From: Albifimbria verrucaria | Taxonomy: Eukaryota; Ascomycota; Sordariomycetes; Hypocreales; Stachybotryaceae | Length of the DNA stretch: 64,000 nucleotides | Assembly: GCA_020081605.1 (NCBI GenBank) | Contig: JAHREC010000018.1 | Span: 6,807,160-6,871,159 of the forward strand | Direction: 5' to 3' | Part shown: positions 21,186 through 32,472 of the stretch, piece by piece | How positions within the stretch are numbered: position 1 is the first letter of the stretch | Layout of the letters: the number at the start of each line of letters is the position of its first letter | The notes under the pieces: model-generated | What the model saw: the letters and a program-made list of their open reading frames with translations, nothing else | The model's database searches: none | Told to the model about the DNA's origin: nothing | Program-made: the position numbers and the translations under genes

Positions 21186-21859
21186 ACACACAAAGAAAAA
21201 CGCTTGAGACAATCGCGACCAGGGCAGGTTAGCGCCGACCGGTGGGACAAGGGGCGGACAAGGGGGTTGGGAAAGGTGACTTGGTCTTGATTGGATGAAT
21301 AATGGGAGGCTTGTAGCATCATGGTGGAGGATGGAGGTTGAATTTAAGTTGGGCAACAAAACTTGGCGTAAATCGGACCAACGGTCGGGAGGCTGATGTA
21401 CGAAAGTGGAATTCAGACTGCCGCGTAGTCAGTCAATTGGATCAATGGTTGGTGAGCCTCACTCTCAATGAACAGACGGGATTAGTCGCACACATTTCGT
21501 TAAGGGCTCCTTTGTTGAAACAACACAAAGGCCTTGCCACGGCGTTTGTCGTGACTGCCAGACACTTTTAACAGTGCCATTGTGGTATTTCACAATTTGG
21601 TGGACAGCTCAGTCATTACATGAGTCTGACCTCGGACAGCTGGCCATACGATAACAGGACGCGACCGTCCACGACAGACAATAAACTGCGAAGCCAAGCA
21701 TCCAACTTGGACCAGTGCCAGTTGTAATTTTAAAGTAAGCCACTGTAAAAATTTTATCGCTCGGCAACCTGAGCAACTTGACCATCACCAACATCACCAC
21801 CATCATCACAGCATCACCACCATCACCACATCCCCGTCTTCATCGTCGAATCAACCAGG

Positions 21860-23813
21860 ATGGATGAAGACGCAAACGACACCCCAGCCCCGACCGCAGC
21901 GCCACGGGCCCCTATCAATTTGGCCAAACCTTCGGCCGGCCGCGCAAGAACCCCTACTCAACCGAGCCGCCGCCCCAGCGTGGTCCCGGCCGCCCTCGCA
22001 AACGGCGCATGACCCGGCGCGCCCCAAGCTCCCAGGCCCCGACCTCCCAGGCCCCGGCCTCTGAAGCTTCGACCGCTACTCCAATCCCCTCCGATCCCGT
22101 GTGGTCGTTGAGATTCCGGCCCGCCGCACCACCCCAACGTCAGAGCAGACGGCCGACGAGCAGATGGCCGAAGAGCAGATGGACGACGGTCCCGGTGATC
22201 TCGGTGAAGACCCTTTGGCCAGGACGAGACGGGGCTCGACCAAACCACGGCCTCAGACACGGCCCACGGGCCCAGGGAACCGCCTGCCCAGCCACTCATT
22301 GGTGACCTCCCCAACGCCTTGTTGGAGCTAAGCAAGAAGCGCTTCCTGGACCGAGTCTGGGAGGAGGAGCAGGCGGCCCGCAACATGCGCAAGGACGAGA
22401 TGGCGGCCTACAGGAAGACCACACAATCGCCACGATTTTTGGCACTTGTGGAGTCTTTCTCGGAAATGGCCTCGGAATGGAACCTGGCCGACGAGCAAGC
22501 TGTTATGGAGGAATGGGCCAATTCTCCCGAAAGCATGGCCTTCCAGCGCATCGCCCAAGTAAACGCATGGCCTCTCCTCGTCCTCTGGAAGGCCTGCATT
22601 CAGTACCACAACAGCTCGCCCCTCTCCATCGTATCCCCGGCCTCTGGTCTCATCTTTACGCCGTCCCAGATTGACGCTGTCGACGGCACGCCAGGGTCGG
22701 AGGTGCTTTGGTCTACGGCATTTTGCCAAAGCCTGGCCAAGCTCGTCATACACCCCTTCCTGTCCGACTACAAGGCCTTTATAGGCTTCATCATTCGATA
22801 TGTCGTCGCCTGCCGCACCGGTCTGCCACTCCCAAATGGCCCCCGACTGGCACGACATGTCCTATTCTCATCCAAGTCGAAGCGGCTCTCAACCGCGGCC
22901 TCAATGGCAAACAACTTTTCGACTTGCATGGCCAGCTCCGACAAGACGAGACACGGCGCATCACCATGGAGTGCAATGTTGTCTTTGTCATTGGGAGGCT
23001 GGCCCGCACCCGTCTATCGCGTCTGGCTCTCGAAAGCGGCGTTTCCACCCACGACCTGGACGCCATCCTTCGAGTACTAGACGAGTGGCGGAAGCCCGGC
23101 CACGAGTTGTGGTTTGAACCTTCGCAGCGAATCTATGACAGGTTCTTCAGCACGGTTCCCACAGACGCGGCGCCCTCGGAAGACATGCTCCAAGACCTTC
23201 ACACCAAGTCGTGGTTGCACGAGCTAAGGCGCCGATCGGCTATCACATGTGGCTACCAAGGCCATACGGAGGCCGCCACTCCCGAGGCCTTGGAAGGGAC
23301 CGCTTCTGGTATCGAGTATCATGGTATCGGCGACTATCATGGCATTGGTGAGTACCAGGAGTCGGTCTCTTCCTCTGCGTCGGGTTCAAGCGTGGCCACG
23401 CAGAGTATGGCCGGCTCAGGCGCTCCCGCGAGCCATCAGAGCCATCGTAACTCCGGGCAGGGTTCCAACCGCAGCGAGGCTTGGAACGACGACAACGACA
23501 TGGGTAGCGACCAAACCTACCCAGTTTCCGAGCAGCAAAGCGGAGGAAACCCGGCCTTTACGGCCTACGCCAGCCCGGTTCTGCAAAGCCCGGTTCCGCA
23601 AAGCCCCTCGAAACGTCTGCTTCTGGCAGTTCAGGGGTTCCGGCAGCACAAGTGGCCCGGGCAGCCCAGGAAGCCCATGTTCGGCGGTATAACCAACCGG
23701 TAAGTTCAACGACTTCTCTCGTCAAACATGCGTTAATATTTCCTGTCCAGATCGACCCGCAGGCCCAGAAATGGCCTCTTACCACCGACACATCCGAGAC
23801 GAGCGATTTATAA
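21860..23813 (+). CDS. Gene E: double AT-hook DNA-binding protein
   Basis: Start ATG at 21860 (MDEDANDTPAPTAAPRAP). After a C4 run at 21909-21912 that needs one more base, the protein has two AT-hook cores, FGRPRKNPY and GPGRPRKRRM, which insert into the minor groove of AT-rich DNA. An acidic, Glu/Asp/Gln-rich stretch follows, then a helical region (LLELSKKRFLDRVWEEEQ, WPLLVLWKACIQYH) and a Ser/Gly/Gln-rich tail. The intron 23700-23750 (GTAAGT donor, GTCCAG acceptor) joins HVRRYNQP to IDPQAQKWPL and the stop TAA at 23811-23813. Other one-base gaps are near 22100, at G3 22275-22277, C5 22840-22844 and C4 23604-23607. Nuclear localisation is inferred. The helical domain belongs to no family I recognise. 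Confidence 0.62.
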
Positions 23814-26800
23814 TGAGCGAATTGGCCGTCTGTTCAACAACCGCTGCTCAGACTAAGAGCTACTGAGATCAAGAGCTGCCATGACCAATAGTTGGCAATG
23901 CTTTCACAGTGGGCTCGCGGTCAGTATCATCCACGTTCACCATGGACAACCGAAGTCGAGCACTATTTCGGATAAAAAGCTCAGCGACAGACGCACGTCC
24001 ATTGGGATTTGATCGTCTTGTCTTCGCAATATTCCATCGCATGGCCGAGAAACCACTTTTCAGTTGGCCTTTACATACAGCGACAGATGTATTTGCCTCA
24101 ACTTGTTGTGCTTAGCGGAGGAAGCAAGTTCGACTGGTCGTTTACAACGAGGGTCAACCTGCTAAGTTATGAACGTGTCTCTGTGCTTTACAAACAACAT
24201 TCGCATCTCCTCGTGCTACCGACCACATCATCCACAGCTCCTCGGCCATGTTAGAAAGTCCTCAGTTTCCAACGAGCTCCCTAGCACTCTCAGACTGCAC
24301 GCGACGCATGCAACAGGATTTCTAGAGAAATGTGACCTCGATTCACGACTCCAACGTTTGTACCATGAGGCGTGCCGAAGCATTATTTGCTAACCTCTTA
24401 GTTACAGCGCACCATCGCTCTAGTCTCTGACATGGTCATCACCACCCACACATACGACAGCTTGCTAACCAGCACTCGAACACAACGTTCCCGGATGCCA
24501 AAGATTTTCTCGTTGCATTTACCAATCAGTATCCTCGTCGACGCTCGACACTGTCCTCAACAAGCCTCTGCTCTTCTTTTGGCAACCCCCACTGAACACG
24601 GCGCCTCCTGAAATCACACCTTTTACTTGGCCTTGAGTGGCCTTGCTGGAAAAGCCCGTTGGAAACTTTGGCTGCCTTGTCGACTTGAGAGCTCCTATGT
24701 TGTCTCCAAGAAGTTGCTGTAATATCGCTTCAACTGTCCAACTCAACTTTACACCGCATGGCCTACGCTGGCCTCCCTGAAAACATCTTGGCTTGTCGAT
24801 TTTGAGACCAATCAGTCATCGCCCCAAAGGAGTCCGCTCCAATGTCGCTTCGGCTGTAGCAGTCTTATTGCATGGCCTTCAGCGACCGCACGACGTTTCA
24901 TTTTGCGTACACTTTGATGCCCCTTGGCTGCCCGGTACACACCCATCTCAGTATTTGCTTGCGGTTGAACTGTGCTTATTGCACGCTGCTAGGCATCTAC
25001 GGACTTCACAACTGGCCGATCCCAAACGCAGCACATCAGCAACCAAGCGAACATCACTGTTATCCGTTGAGTTGGCGCATATCGCAAGTGCCTTGCGTCA
25101 CATTAAACAGTTGTCACGCTAAACAACGTATTCTACCGTGCATTCGGCTTGCACCTTGTTCAGTCCCTAACCCTCTGGCAAGCGGCAATGGTTGACAACC
25201 TCCGACCAAGTTACTGGAATGGTCAGTCCTCCCACGGCAACAGTCTTTCGTCTGAACAGGAGTTGACAACTCTCTACAGACCTTTTGCGGCCCCTTGGAA
25301 CCAGACTTTAGTTCCTATCGTCCAAGACGCAAGAGCCTATGTCCGGTACCTAATTCCGGCCTGATGTCAACGGACCCCAGTATTAGCCTCGTTTCGTACA
25401 TTATCAGGTCTGTTTCGCTCAGCCTTGTCTTCTCTGCAGTGAATAACATCTTGTTAACAGAGCGCGCCTGACTGGCATTATTCAACACAACACCTTTCCA
25501 CAAAGTCACGCCCTTCAGAAGGAAAGGCTTCGAGAATCCCACTGGCTTCAGTATCGCTCGCTAACGTTGGAAACAGGCGCACTACGAGACGACCGACCGA
25601 TCGACCGACCGACCGATCGATTGCGAACATGCCGACACAATACAAGGGATGGATTACAAACAGGGTAGATGTCTGACCTACTTGGTCTGGTGCGATTTCT
25701 GTGGTTCTTCAATACACCCTATCAACATGACCGACAGAGTCGGTGCGAAAGACGACGATTAGAGGAGTGCTACAGGCAGCAAGGCAGACATGGCGTCGAT
25801 CATGATTCCACTTCTCTTCACTGCCCCATGCTCGCCCTCTCCAACCCTACCAGAAAGCAACCTCATCGAATCACGTCAACTGATTTGCATCAATCGCATC
25901 AACTACGTCGCACCAACCACATCACACTCGTCGCTCTGCACTTGTCGCTCTTCTCACCACGCATAGACTTGGCCACTACGACAGCAATCCACTCGTGTAT
26001 GGGTTCCTCGGTAAATGAGCCCCTGTTACAACCGTCGTACAAAGCCCGGCTACACCATGCTTCACATCCACAAGTCCACCAGGTCCAAAGTGTCCACCAA
26101 GTTTAACAAGTCAAACAAGCCCAACCAGTACAGCATAACTGGGAGCTCAGTCGCTGTTTACCACCTAAGCAACTCCCTTTCTCAATATGAGTCTGGTTAC
26201 AGCATCACAGTCTTTCCCCACGTTCTTTGGAAGGTCACCCAGGGACGACAAACAGCACTTTCAGTTCATCTACTCGATGTTCAAAGTCGCGGAGAAGACT
26301 AGGTTCGACCACAACACATTAAACACCACAAACATGCATAACTTTGTCGCTACTCGAATACGCGCCGAACAAGTGATCGATTTCGTCTCTAGCAACCTTC
26401 TTCAAGTGACAGGGATTCTCTGATGACAATTCAAGGGCTGGACTGGGTAAATGGGCGAGAATGGGGATGGGGTTGGCATGAATGGAGCAAAGTTTTGTTA
26501 CAGTAATCCTCGTGTATGCAATTGTCTCTGCTGTAATCTACCAATGAAACCAAACTCCAACGTCTGCATCATGTGTAGGTTTTTTCGGGAATCGTTGTTA
26601 TCCAATCCGCTCAGTGCCTCGTGTTTATCGCTTCTTTTCCATGTGATGTTGTTAGTGTTGCCGTCTTCATTGAGTTGGAGTCACGGTGTCCCGAGTTGTC
26701 TCAAGGTGGCTGTAGTAGACACATGCTAGTAGAAGTTGTTATGGGATGACGGGTGCGGCGTTCAATTGAAGTCTTCAACAATCCAGGCGAAAGAATATTA

Positions 26801-28435
26801 CTGAGCCTCGAGAAGCTGAAAGTGCGTGTATGAAGAGCTCCTAGGAAGATAAACGAGTAGGCGTTGACTGTTGTGCAGCGGAAGCGACGTGGAATCCTGT
26901 GTAGGTCTGTTAGCGAAAAACGTCTAGCTCAAAAGATTGAACCAGAAATTACAGCATTTTCAGCCATGTTGCTTTGAAGATGCGATATGTGTACCTGAGA
27001 TGACCCAAAGGACATATCCGTCGTGCAGGATATGGAGCAGAGGCCCGGAACATGTCGGAAGGCCCCAATGTGTATGTCGTATGCGCTGTAATACGGTTCA
27101 ATACTCTACCTGGTTACTTTCATCAACTATCCCATATTGGCGACCCCTCGAGCCACTTCTGTGGTGGATGACTGGTTCTAGAGAGCTGAATGAATTCGTT
27201 GTACGATGGGCATCGTGGAGCTCGTGGAGGAGTTGACTAATACAAACGCAGCAAACAGGTTTCTGGACTTTGAGCAAAAAGCGTGGAAAATGTGAGGAAC
27301 TCAACGAAAGATAATGCCGTCAAGCGACAAGAGCGCACTGGAGGCCTGTCTCAAGAGGTTCAGTCTTCACAGGTAAACTTCACTGTGTATGCTGCACAAA
27401 TGTAGAGGAAACGAACTGGACGAGGAGCAATTGGAGGTTTTCAAGCGATTGCCAACGAGACTGGCCGGATGGACGTTGTGGTATAGGAGGATGGGTCGAG
27501 GACCAGGAAAAAGACCGACTGGAAGATCAGGGTAAAGGCCAAGCAGAGGCAGACTGTTGAGGAGACAAGAGTTGAGAGATTGTTGAAGAGAATATGGACT
27601 GAAGAAGTTCAATCAGAAGAGCAGTGTAAGATCAGACCGGATGCTTCCTGGTTGAACGAACGAGAGCCTGGATTGAACGAGCCGTATGATGAATGAGGGT
27701 CGTACTGACTCGCAAGGCCGTTGAAGACCAGAATGAGCAACCAATTCCAGAGACAGGAAGGAGTCTCTATGCGACAGAGGACGGCGTAACTGAGCGGATA
27801 GCACAACCGGTTTGTGGAAACGTAAACGGTCTCTTTAGGGCGTCGATGTGCGTGGAGCTGTAAGCAACTCCGTGGTTGTAAATAGGCTTGTGGATGCGCT
27901 CACGCGTGGCTCGCGGGGATTTCGAATGGTCCATGAATACGGTGGGTAGACGGTTCGAAGGCATCTCGAGAAAGCTCTTTGTGCGTTCATGTGTGTCAGA
28001 ATTGTAAACGTCCTTGTAAGCGCCATAAACAGCCTCGTGGGCCTTGCAAACAGGCTTGTAGATAACAACATGGAGATTGTTTCGCTGGATTAACGACATG
28101 CGAAACTCGCCTCTGGGGTACTTGCTTGGCAAGTTGGGCTTCGGGGTATCGTTTCGTGCGATGGTCAATCAATTTTTCCTGTTCTCATGCTCGACAAATG
28201 AACTTGTGAGTTCCGAAAGCATGCGGGTATTGAGATGGGTATGACCAACCCTTGAGGTCAGAGATCTGACGTTGACTTACTTCGAACTCTCTGATGACCG
28301 TCATGCGCGATGAATGTTGCCTGGGAGTAGCATGCTGGTTTGGACTTGGAAACCATACTGTTCTCTGGTGCAAAGTACCAGCCTTTACAGGCCTGCAGTT
28401 ACTCGTGCCAGAAGAAACTTGTGAAGTAGTCTAGA
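23814..28435. other. 4.6 kb gene-free interval
   Basis: No coding region is supported; open frames are short and of low information. Scattered GGCC words (24600-24900) follow gene E. A possible intron ends in GCTAACCTCTTAG near 24405. A clean CGAC/CGAT tetranucleotide run lies at about 25587-25622. Confidence 0.5.
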
Positions 28436-28439
28436 GACC

Positions 28440-29165
28440 AATAATGCGATGGACACGGGTGTCCGGGTCTCTTGTGCAAGTCATCGACACGGTTGTGGGG
28501 TTCGTGAGCCTCGTTCCGATCGTGAAGAGGGTCGTGTTCTTGTAGACGGGTTCGCGACGAGGGACGTGGGTTATGTGGTTTTCGTAAATCGTCTCGTAGA
28601 TATGCTCGTAGAAGTGTTTGTTCGCTCGTGCTTGGCTCGTGGCATGAGTAGCCTCGTGGGCATTGTGGAAAGTCTTGGTAGGCTCGCGAACGTCATAAAG
28701 ATACCGTTTAGTGCCCTGGACAGCCTCGTGGGCACCGAAAGGGATCTACTGGACAGGTTCTTCAACATCGCAGATGGACTTGTGGGGGTGCTTGTGGACG
28801 AATCTGTAGGTATTGTCAACGGTCTGGTTGGTATCGTCAAGAGTCTCGCGAGCAGGCTTGCGAATTGCGACAATGGTTTTATGGTTACCATCGAGTGTCT
28901 CGTGAATACCGTCAAGAGTTTCGTGTGTCGTCTCGCAAAGTAGACAGATATCTGCTACAAGGTCGCAGATTTCGTAAAGGGCCTCGCAGACATGTTCGTG
29001 GATCGGCTCGTCAGGTAAACAGACTTGCGGGTATGCTTGTGGATCGGCTCTCGGGTATACGGAGTCGTGAGCATCATAAAGAGTCTCGTAGGCAGGCTCG
29101 TAGAAATCGTAAACCGAGTCGGGGGCGTCGTGAATGTGTTCTTGAACGCGCTCATAGGATCCCTA
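28440..29165 (-). repeat. Degenerate minisatellite tract downstream of gene F
   Basis: Diverged units of about 27-30 bp with recurring words CTCGTGGGC, GTCAAGAGTCTCG and ATCGTAAA on the + strand. The 164-codon open frame at 28449-28943 translates this repeat (LVGIVKSL-like) and is not considered a gene. The gene F sense strand gives CACGAGAC/CACGAACC words, like the tract after gene G. Confidence 0.6.
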
Positions 29166-29519
29166 AAACGTGTAGGCCTTTTGGCCATGTGGCATGCACA
29201 ATGCATATCGATCCTCGGTGAACATGTCCTCGCATTGTCGCAAATTCGAACCGCTCGTGGGAACTCTTGCAAGTGTAGCTCGCTGGTCTCGAATGTCCTT
29301 TCGTGACTGGGCTCGTGACGGTGGTCGGAAAGGTGCGGTGGGATGTTTGTTGGAGTGTTTGAAAGGGAGGGACGTCAGAGCTTCGGAATATTGCCGTGCA
29401 ATCCTCCGTAATCGTGACCCAGAAATTGTGGCAAAACTAAGCAAAAAGCCACACACCAATGTTGGCAGTTGCAAAAGAGCTCTCGTTCCACAGTTCCGTC
29501 CATAGGTAGGTAGGTACTC

Positions 29520-29640
29520 CCAGCACCGGCCTGCAATGGCCCGTCTTCTTGTCTTACTCACCACCGGCCTGTACAGGCCCATCCGTCTTCCAGGTTTCAA
29601 CACTGCCCAGCACCGGCCTGTAATGGCCTATTCAGCCTTT
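29520..29640 (-). repeat. GGCC palindrome triplet at the 3' end of gene F
   Basis: Three copies spaced about 45 bases apart of CACCGGCCTGTAATGGCC type (variants TGCAATGGCC and TGTACAGGCC) overlap and follow the gene F stop codon. Each contains an imperfect palindrome around GGCC. Confidence 0.65.
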
Positions 29641-32176
29641 TGGAGCGAGACAATCCCATGCCGCAATGAGATTCTCGGGGATATGTCGATACTCAGCTCC
29701 CGGCCTGGCACTGTAATGGTAATGTTGCCCACGTCCATTTTCACATCGTTTTCAATGACAATGTACAGGCAATGGTCAACCCAGTCGACAAAGATGATGC
29801 TGCGGTATGGCGCTGGTGGCCTAACTATGACAAAGTTTTCGTCAAGCTTGGCCCGGCCACTTACGGTGCAAAACGATGTAACGTCGCTCGCAACCAGGAG
29901 GGCCTGGAGAAACTCGGCGAACCATGGCTTCCGGCCAGCCAGGGATTGGTCGACGAAGCGGAGGTCCTGATCGACCGAGGCTATGGGCCATTTCTTGGCC
30001 AGAAGATAGAGGAGCTGGTGGGCCATTATCAGAAGCGACAGACTGTCAGACAGTCTGCAGATCCTGACGAGGCCGCGGCTAAGTTGCCGGACAACCCATT
30101 CAGGCAGCGAGTTGTCCTCCTCTATAAAGGCGCTCTGCAATTGGCAGATGTGCGGAAGCGCCTCGTACCAGAGATATGGGTGCTGGATGAGATTGCAGAA
30201 CGCCAACACCCGGGCTGGAAGATTGGCCGGCGAGAAGGGCTTGTCTTCCGTGGCCACACGCCATGGAACGTGTTCGGCCGGGTGAGGAAGACAGAGGGAT
30301 AGCTGGTTGCCCTCTAGGACCAAGCTGGTCAAGTTTGCCACAAACTCGTTTGGGCCGTCGACAAAGGCGGAGAGGAGATTAACTATTCGCTCTTTTGTGT
30401 CGTGGGCGGTTTTCTTTACCTCACCCCTGAGCTGTTGTAGTTTATTTCCTCGGCCATGAGACTCTCAATTCGGACCTGTTGTTTTGCCGACTTGGTCTCA
30501 AGGTCCCTGATCTTGTCCTGCCGTTGGTTCGCCGCAGCCTTGAGAGTCTCGATTTCGCGTCGTCGCTCGTCCGACTCAGCCTTGAGGCCATCGAAGTTGC
30601 GTCGTCGCTCGTCCGAATCGGCGTTGAGGTTTGCGACCTGTTTTTTCGTTGGTCTACCTCGGCCTTGAGGCCATCGATGTTGCGTTGTCGCTCGTCGGAC
30701 GTGGCCTTGAGGCTTGCGACTTGTCTCTTTGTCGCTCCACCTCGGCCTGAAGGCTGTCGACCTCTTCTTGTCGTTGGTCAACCTCGGCCTGGAGACCATT
30801 GACCTGTCTTTGTCGTTGGTCTACTTTGGCCTGAAGGCCCTCCACCATCTCCTGCCGTTCTTCCACCTTGGTCTTGAGGTCATCGACGTGCCGCTGACAG
30901 TGGGCTCGAGCGCTGTTTGCGAGCGACAAGGAGCGCTTGCTCTTGCAATGCCTACGCTCAGAGACCTGGCGGGCCGCATGGGCCTTGGTCAATTCCGACT
31001 GGAGCGTGGTCAGCCTGCCGACGAGGTTGTTGTTGATGAGCTGAAGAGAGTCGTTTCTACTCCTCGCGGCTGTGGCACGTTGCTGTTCGGCCGCGAATTG
31101 CTTCTGCAGGCCTCGGATCTTGAGCTCTGCGGCCTGCTCCGATTGAAGACTCTTCTGGGCCTGTTGTCGGAGGTCCTGGCATTGTCGCTTCTCGGCCAGT
31201 AGCTCATTTTGAGCCTGCCCGTAGAGCGATTGGCTAGCGGCCAGCTCTGCCTTGAGGTTGGCGTTGTCGGTCTCCAGCCGGGCCCGGGCCGATTCATGCT
31301 CTTTGTGCATGTCACGGAACTCTTGGAGGAAGTCTTCGAGCTTCTTGCGGTCTCCCTCATCCTTCTTGGCCTCGGCGACATCACGCAAAGCGTTTTCGCG
31401 GGCCGTCTGAGCGCTGGCGAGCTCAGCACGCAAGTCTTCCGCCACCCGCTTCTCTTCGGCCAGGCGACTTTCGAGGCTCTTGATCTGGGAGTTTGACTCA
31501 ACCAGCAAGGACTCGGCCTCGGCCCTCTTTTCCTCCGCTGCAGTTTCCTTCCTCCGGGCGTCCCTGATCCTGTCTTGGAGGACGTCGTGGCTGCGGATCG
31601 TCCGTTGGGAGGCGGGAGGGGGCGATGGGGCCGAGGCCAGGGCCGGGGGCCATTCGGGGGTACGAGGCGTCTCCGGCAGCTCCGGTAAGATGCTCTGGCT
31701 CCGTGTCGAAAGGCCGATCCGGGAGTTGGGCACGGCAGAATACCGACGGCTGAGGGCGGCCACCACGGCCTGGGAGGTCTTAGGGGTGTCCGCCGTCAGC
31801 CATTCGAGGAGCTGGGGCATGTCACGGCGGATGATATCGTGCGCCTGTGTGACAGCGGTGGCAGCGGCAGATTGGGTCTCTTCCTCGTCGGTCAACTCAG
31901 ACGCCTCGGCCGCGTGGGCCAGTGCGGCGAGTCTGGGGGTGAGTTTGTTGATTTCCTCACACAGCTGCGTTCGAGTAGCAGCCAACCTATCCAGCTCGTC
32001 GCAGGCCGCTGGCGTGTAGCCGGCCTTTTCAGCTATGCAGACGCCGTTCTTGATCAAGTCATCGTAACGTTTGCACAGCTCTTCCCCTCTTTGTGGGTTT
32101 CGGCGATCTTGTCACGGATGGCCAGGGTGTTGAACGGTCCGGCCTTTATCGAGGCCCTGGTGTTTGGTCGATTCAT
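29628..32176 (-). CDS. Gene F: long coiled-coil protein
   Basis: Start ATG at 32176 (MNRPNTRASIKAGPFN). One extra base at the G4 run 32084-32087 joins this to EELCKRYDDLIKNG and the main frame. The N-terminal third contains a Pro/Ser linker (SPPPASQRTIRSHD). A coiled coil of about 350 residues follows (LAEEKRVAEDLRAELASA, LQAKVDQRQRQVNGLQ) with a heptad-rich 14-residue repeat of the D-Q-R-Q--V--LQAEV kind. Further one-base gaps near 30716, at A6 30641-30646 and near 30435 connect it to a globular C-terminal domain (VLEGNQLSLCLP, YRSIIFVDWVDHCLYI) ending at 29628. Total is about 850 residues. It lies divergent to gene G, about 300 bases away. Structural or scaffold function is likely; the family is unknown. 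Confidence 0.6.
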
Positions 32177-32472
32177 GATGGATGCAATGTAAATTGACTT
32201 TAAAATTGAATGTAATTTGATGGTAAATGAATGGACGTTAAGTGTTTGATACAAAAATCTCAACCATACTCACTTGGACGACTACATTTCGTGGACAATT
32301 TGGTACATGGTCGCTCCTTCCTCGCTTTCACCAGCACACACTCTCGCGCACAAAAAAATGAGGAAAATCACGAAAATATCGCATGTATCCAAGACAAGAA
32401 ACAAAGCGTCCATAATCACCAAGAAATCAAGAAGCAAAGCAACCAACCAACCAACCAAACAAGCGTACAACA
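32177..32472. promoter_or_regulatory. Shared divergent promoter of genes F and G
   Basis: The start codons of F (minus) and G (plus) are 296 bases apart, so both promoters must lie here. The segment is AT-rich with a CAACCAACCAACCAA run just before the gene G ATG. No named binding site is recognised. Confidence 0.45.

Noticed and set aside
28449..28943. 164-codon open frame with repeated LVGIVKSL-like peptide
   Set aside because: It is a translation of the degenerate repeat tract 3' of gene F, on the opposite strand, with no start context or domain.
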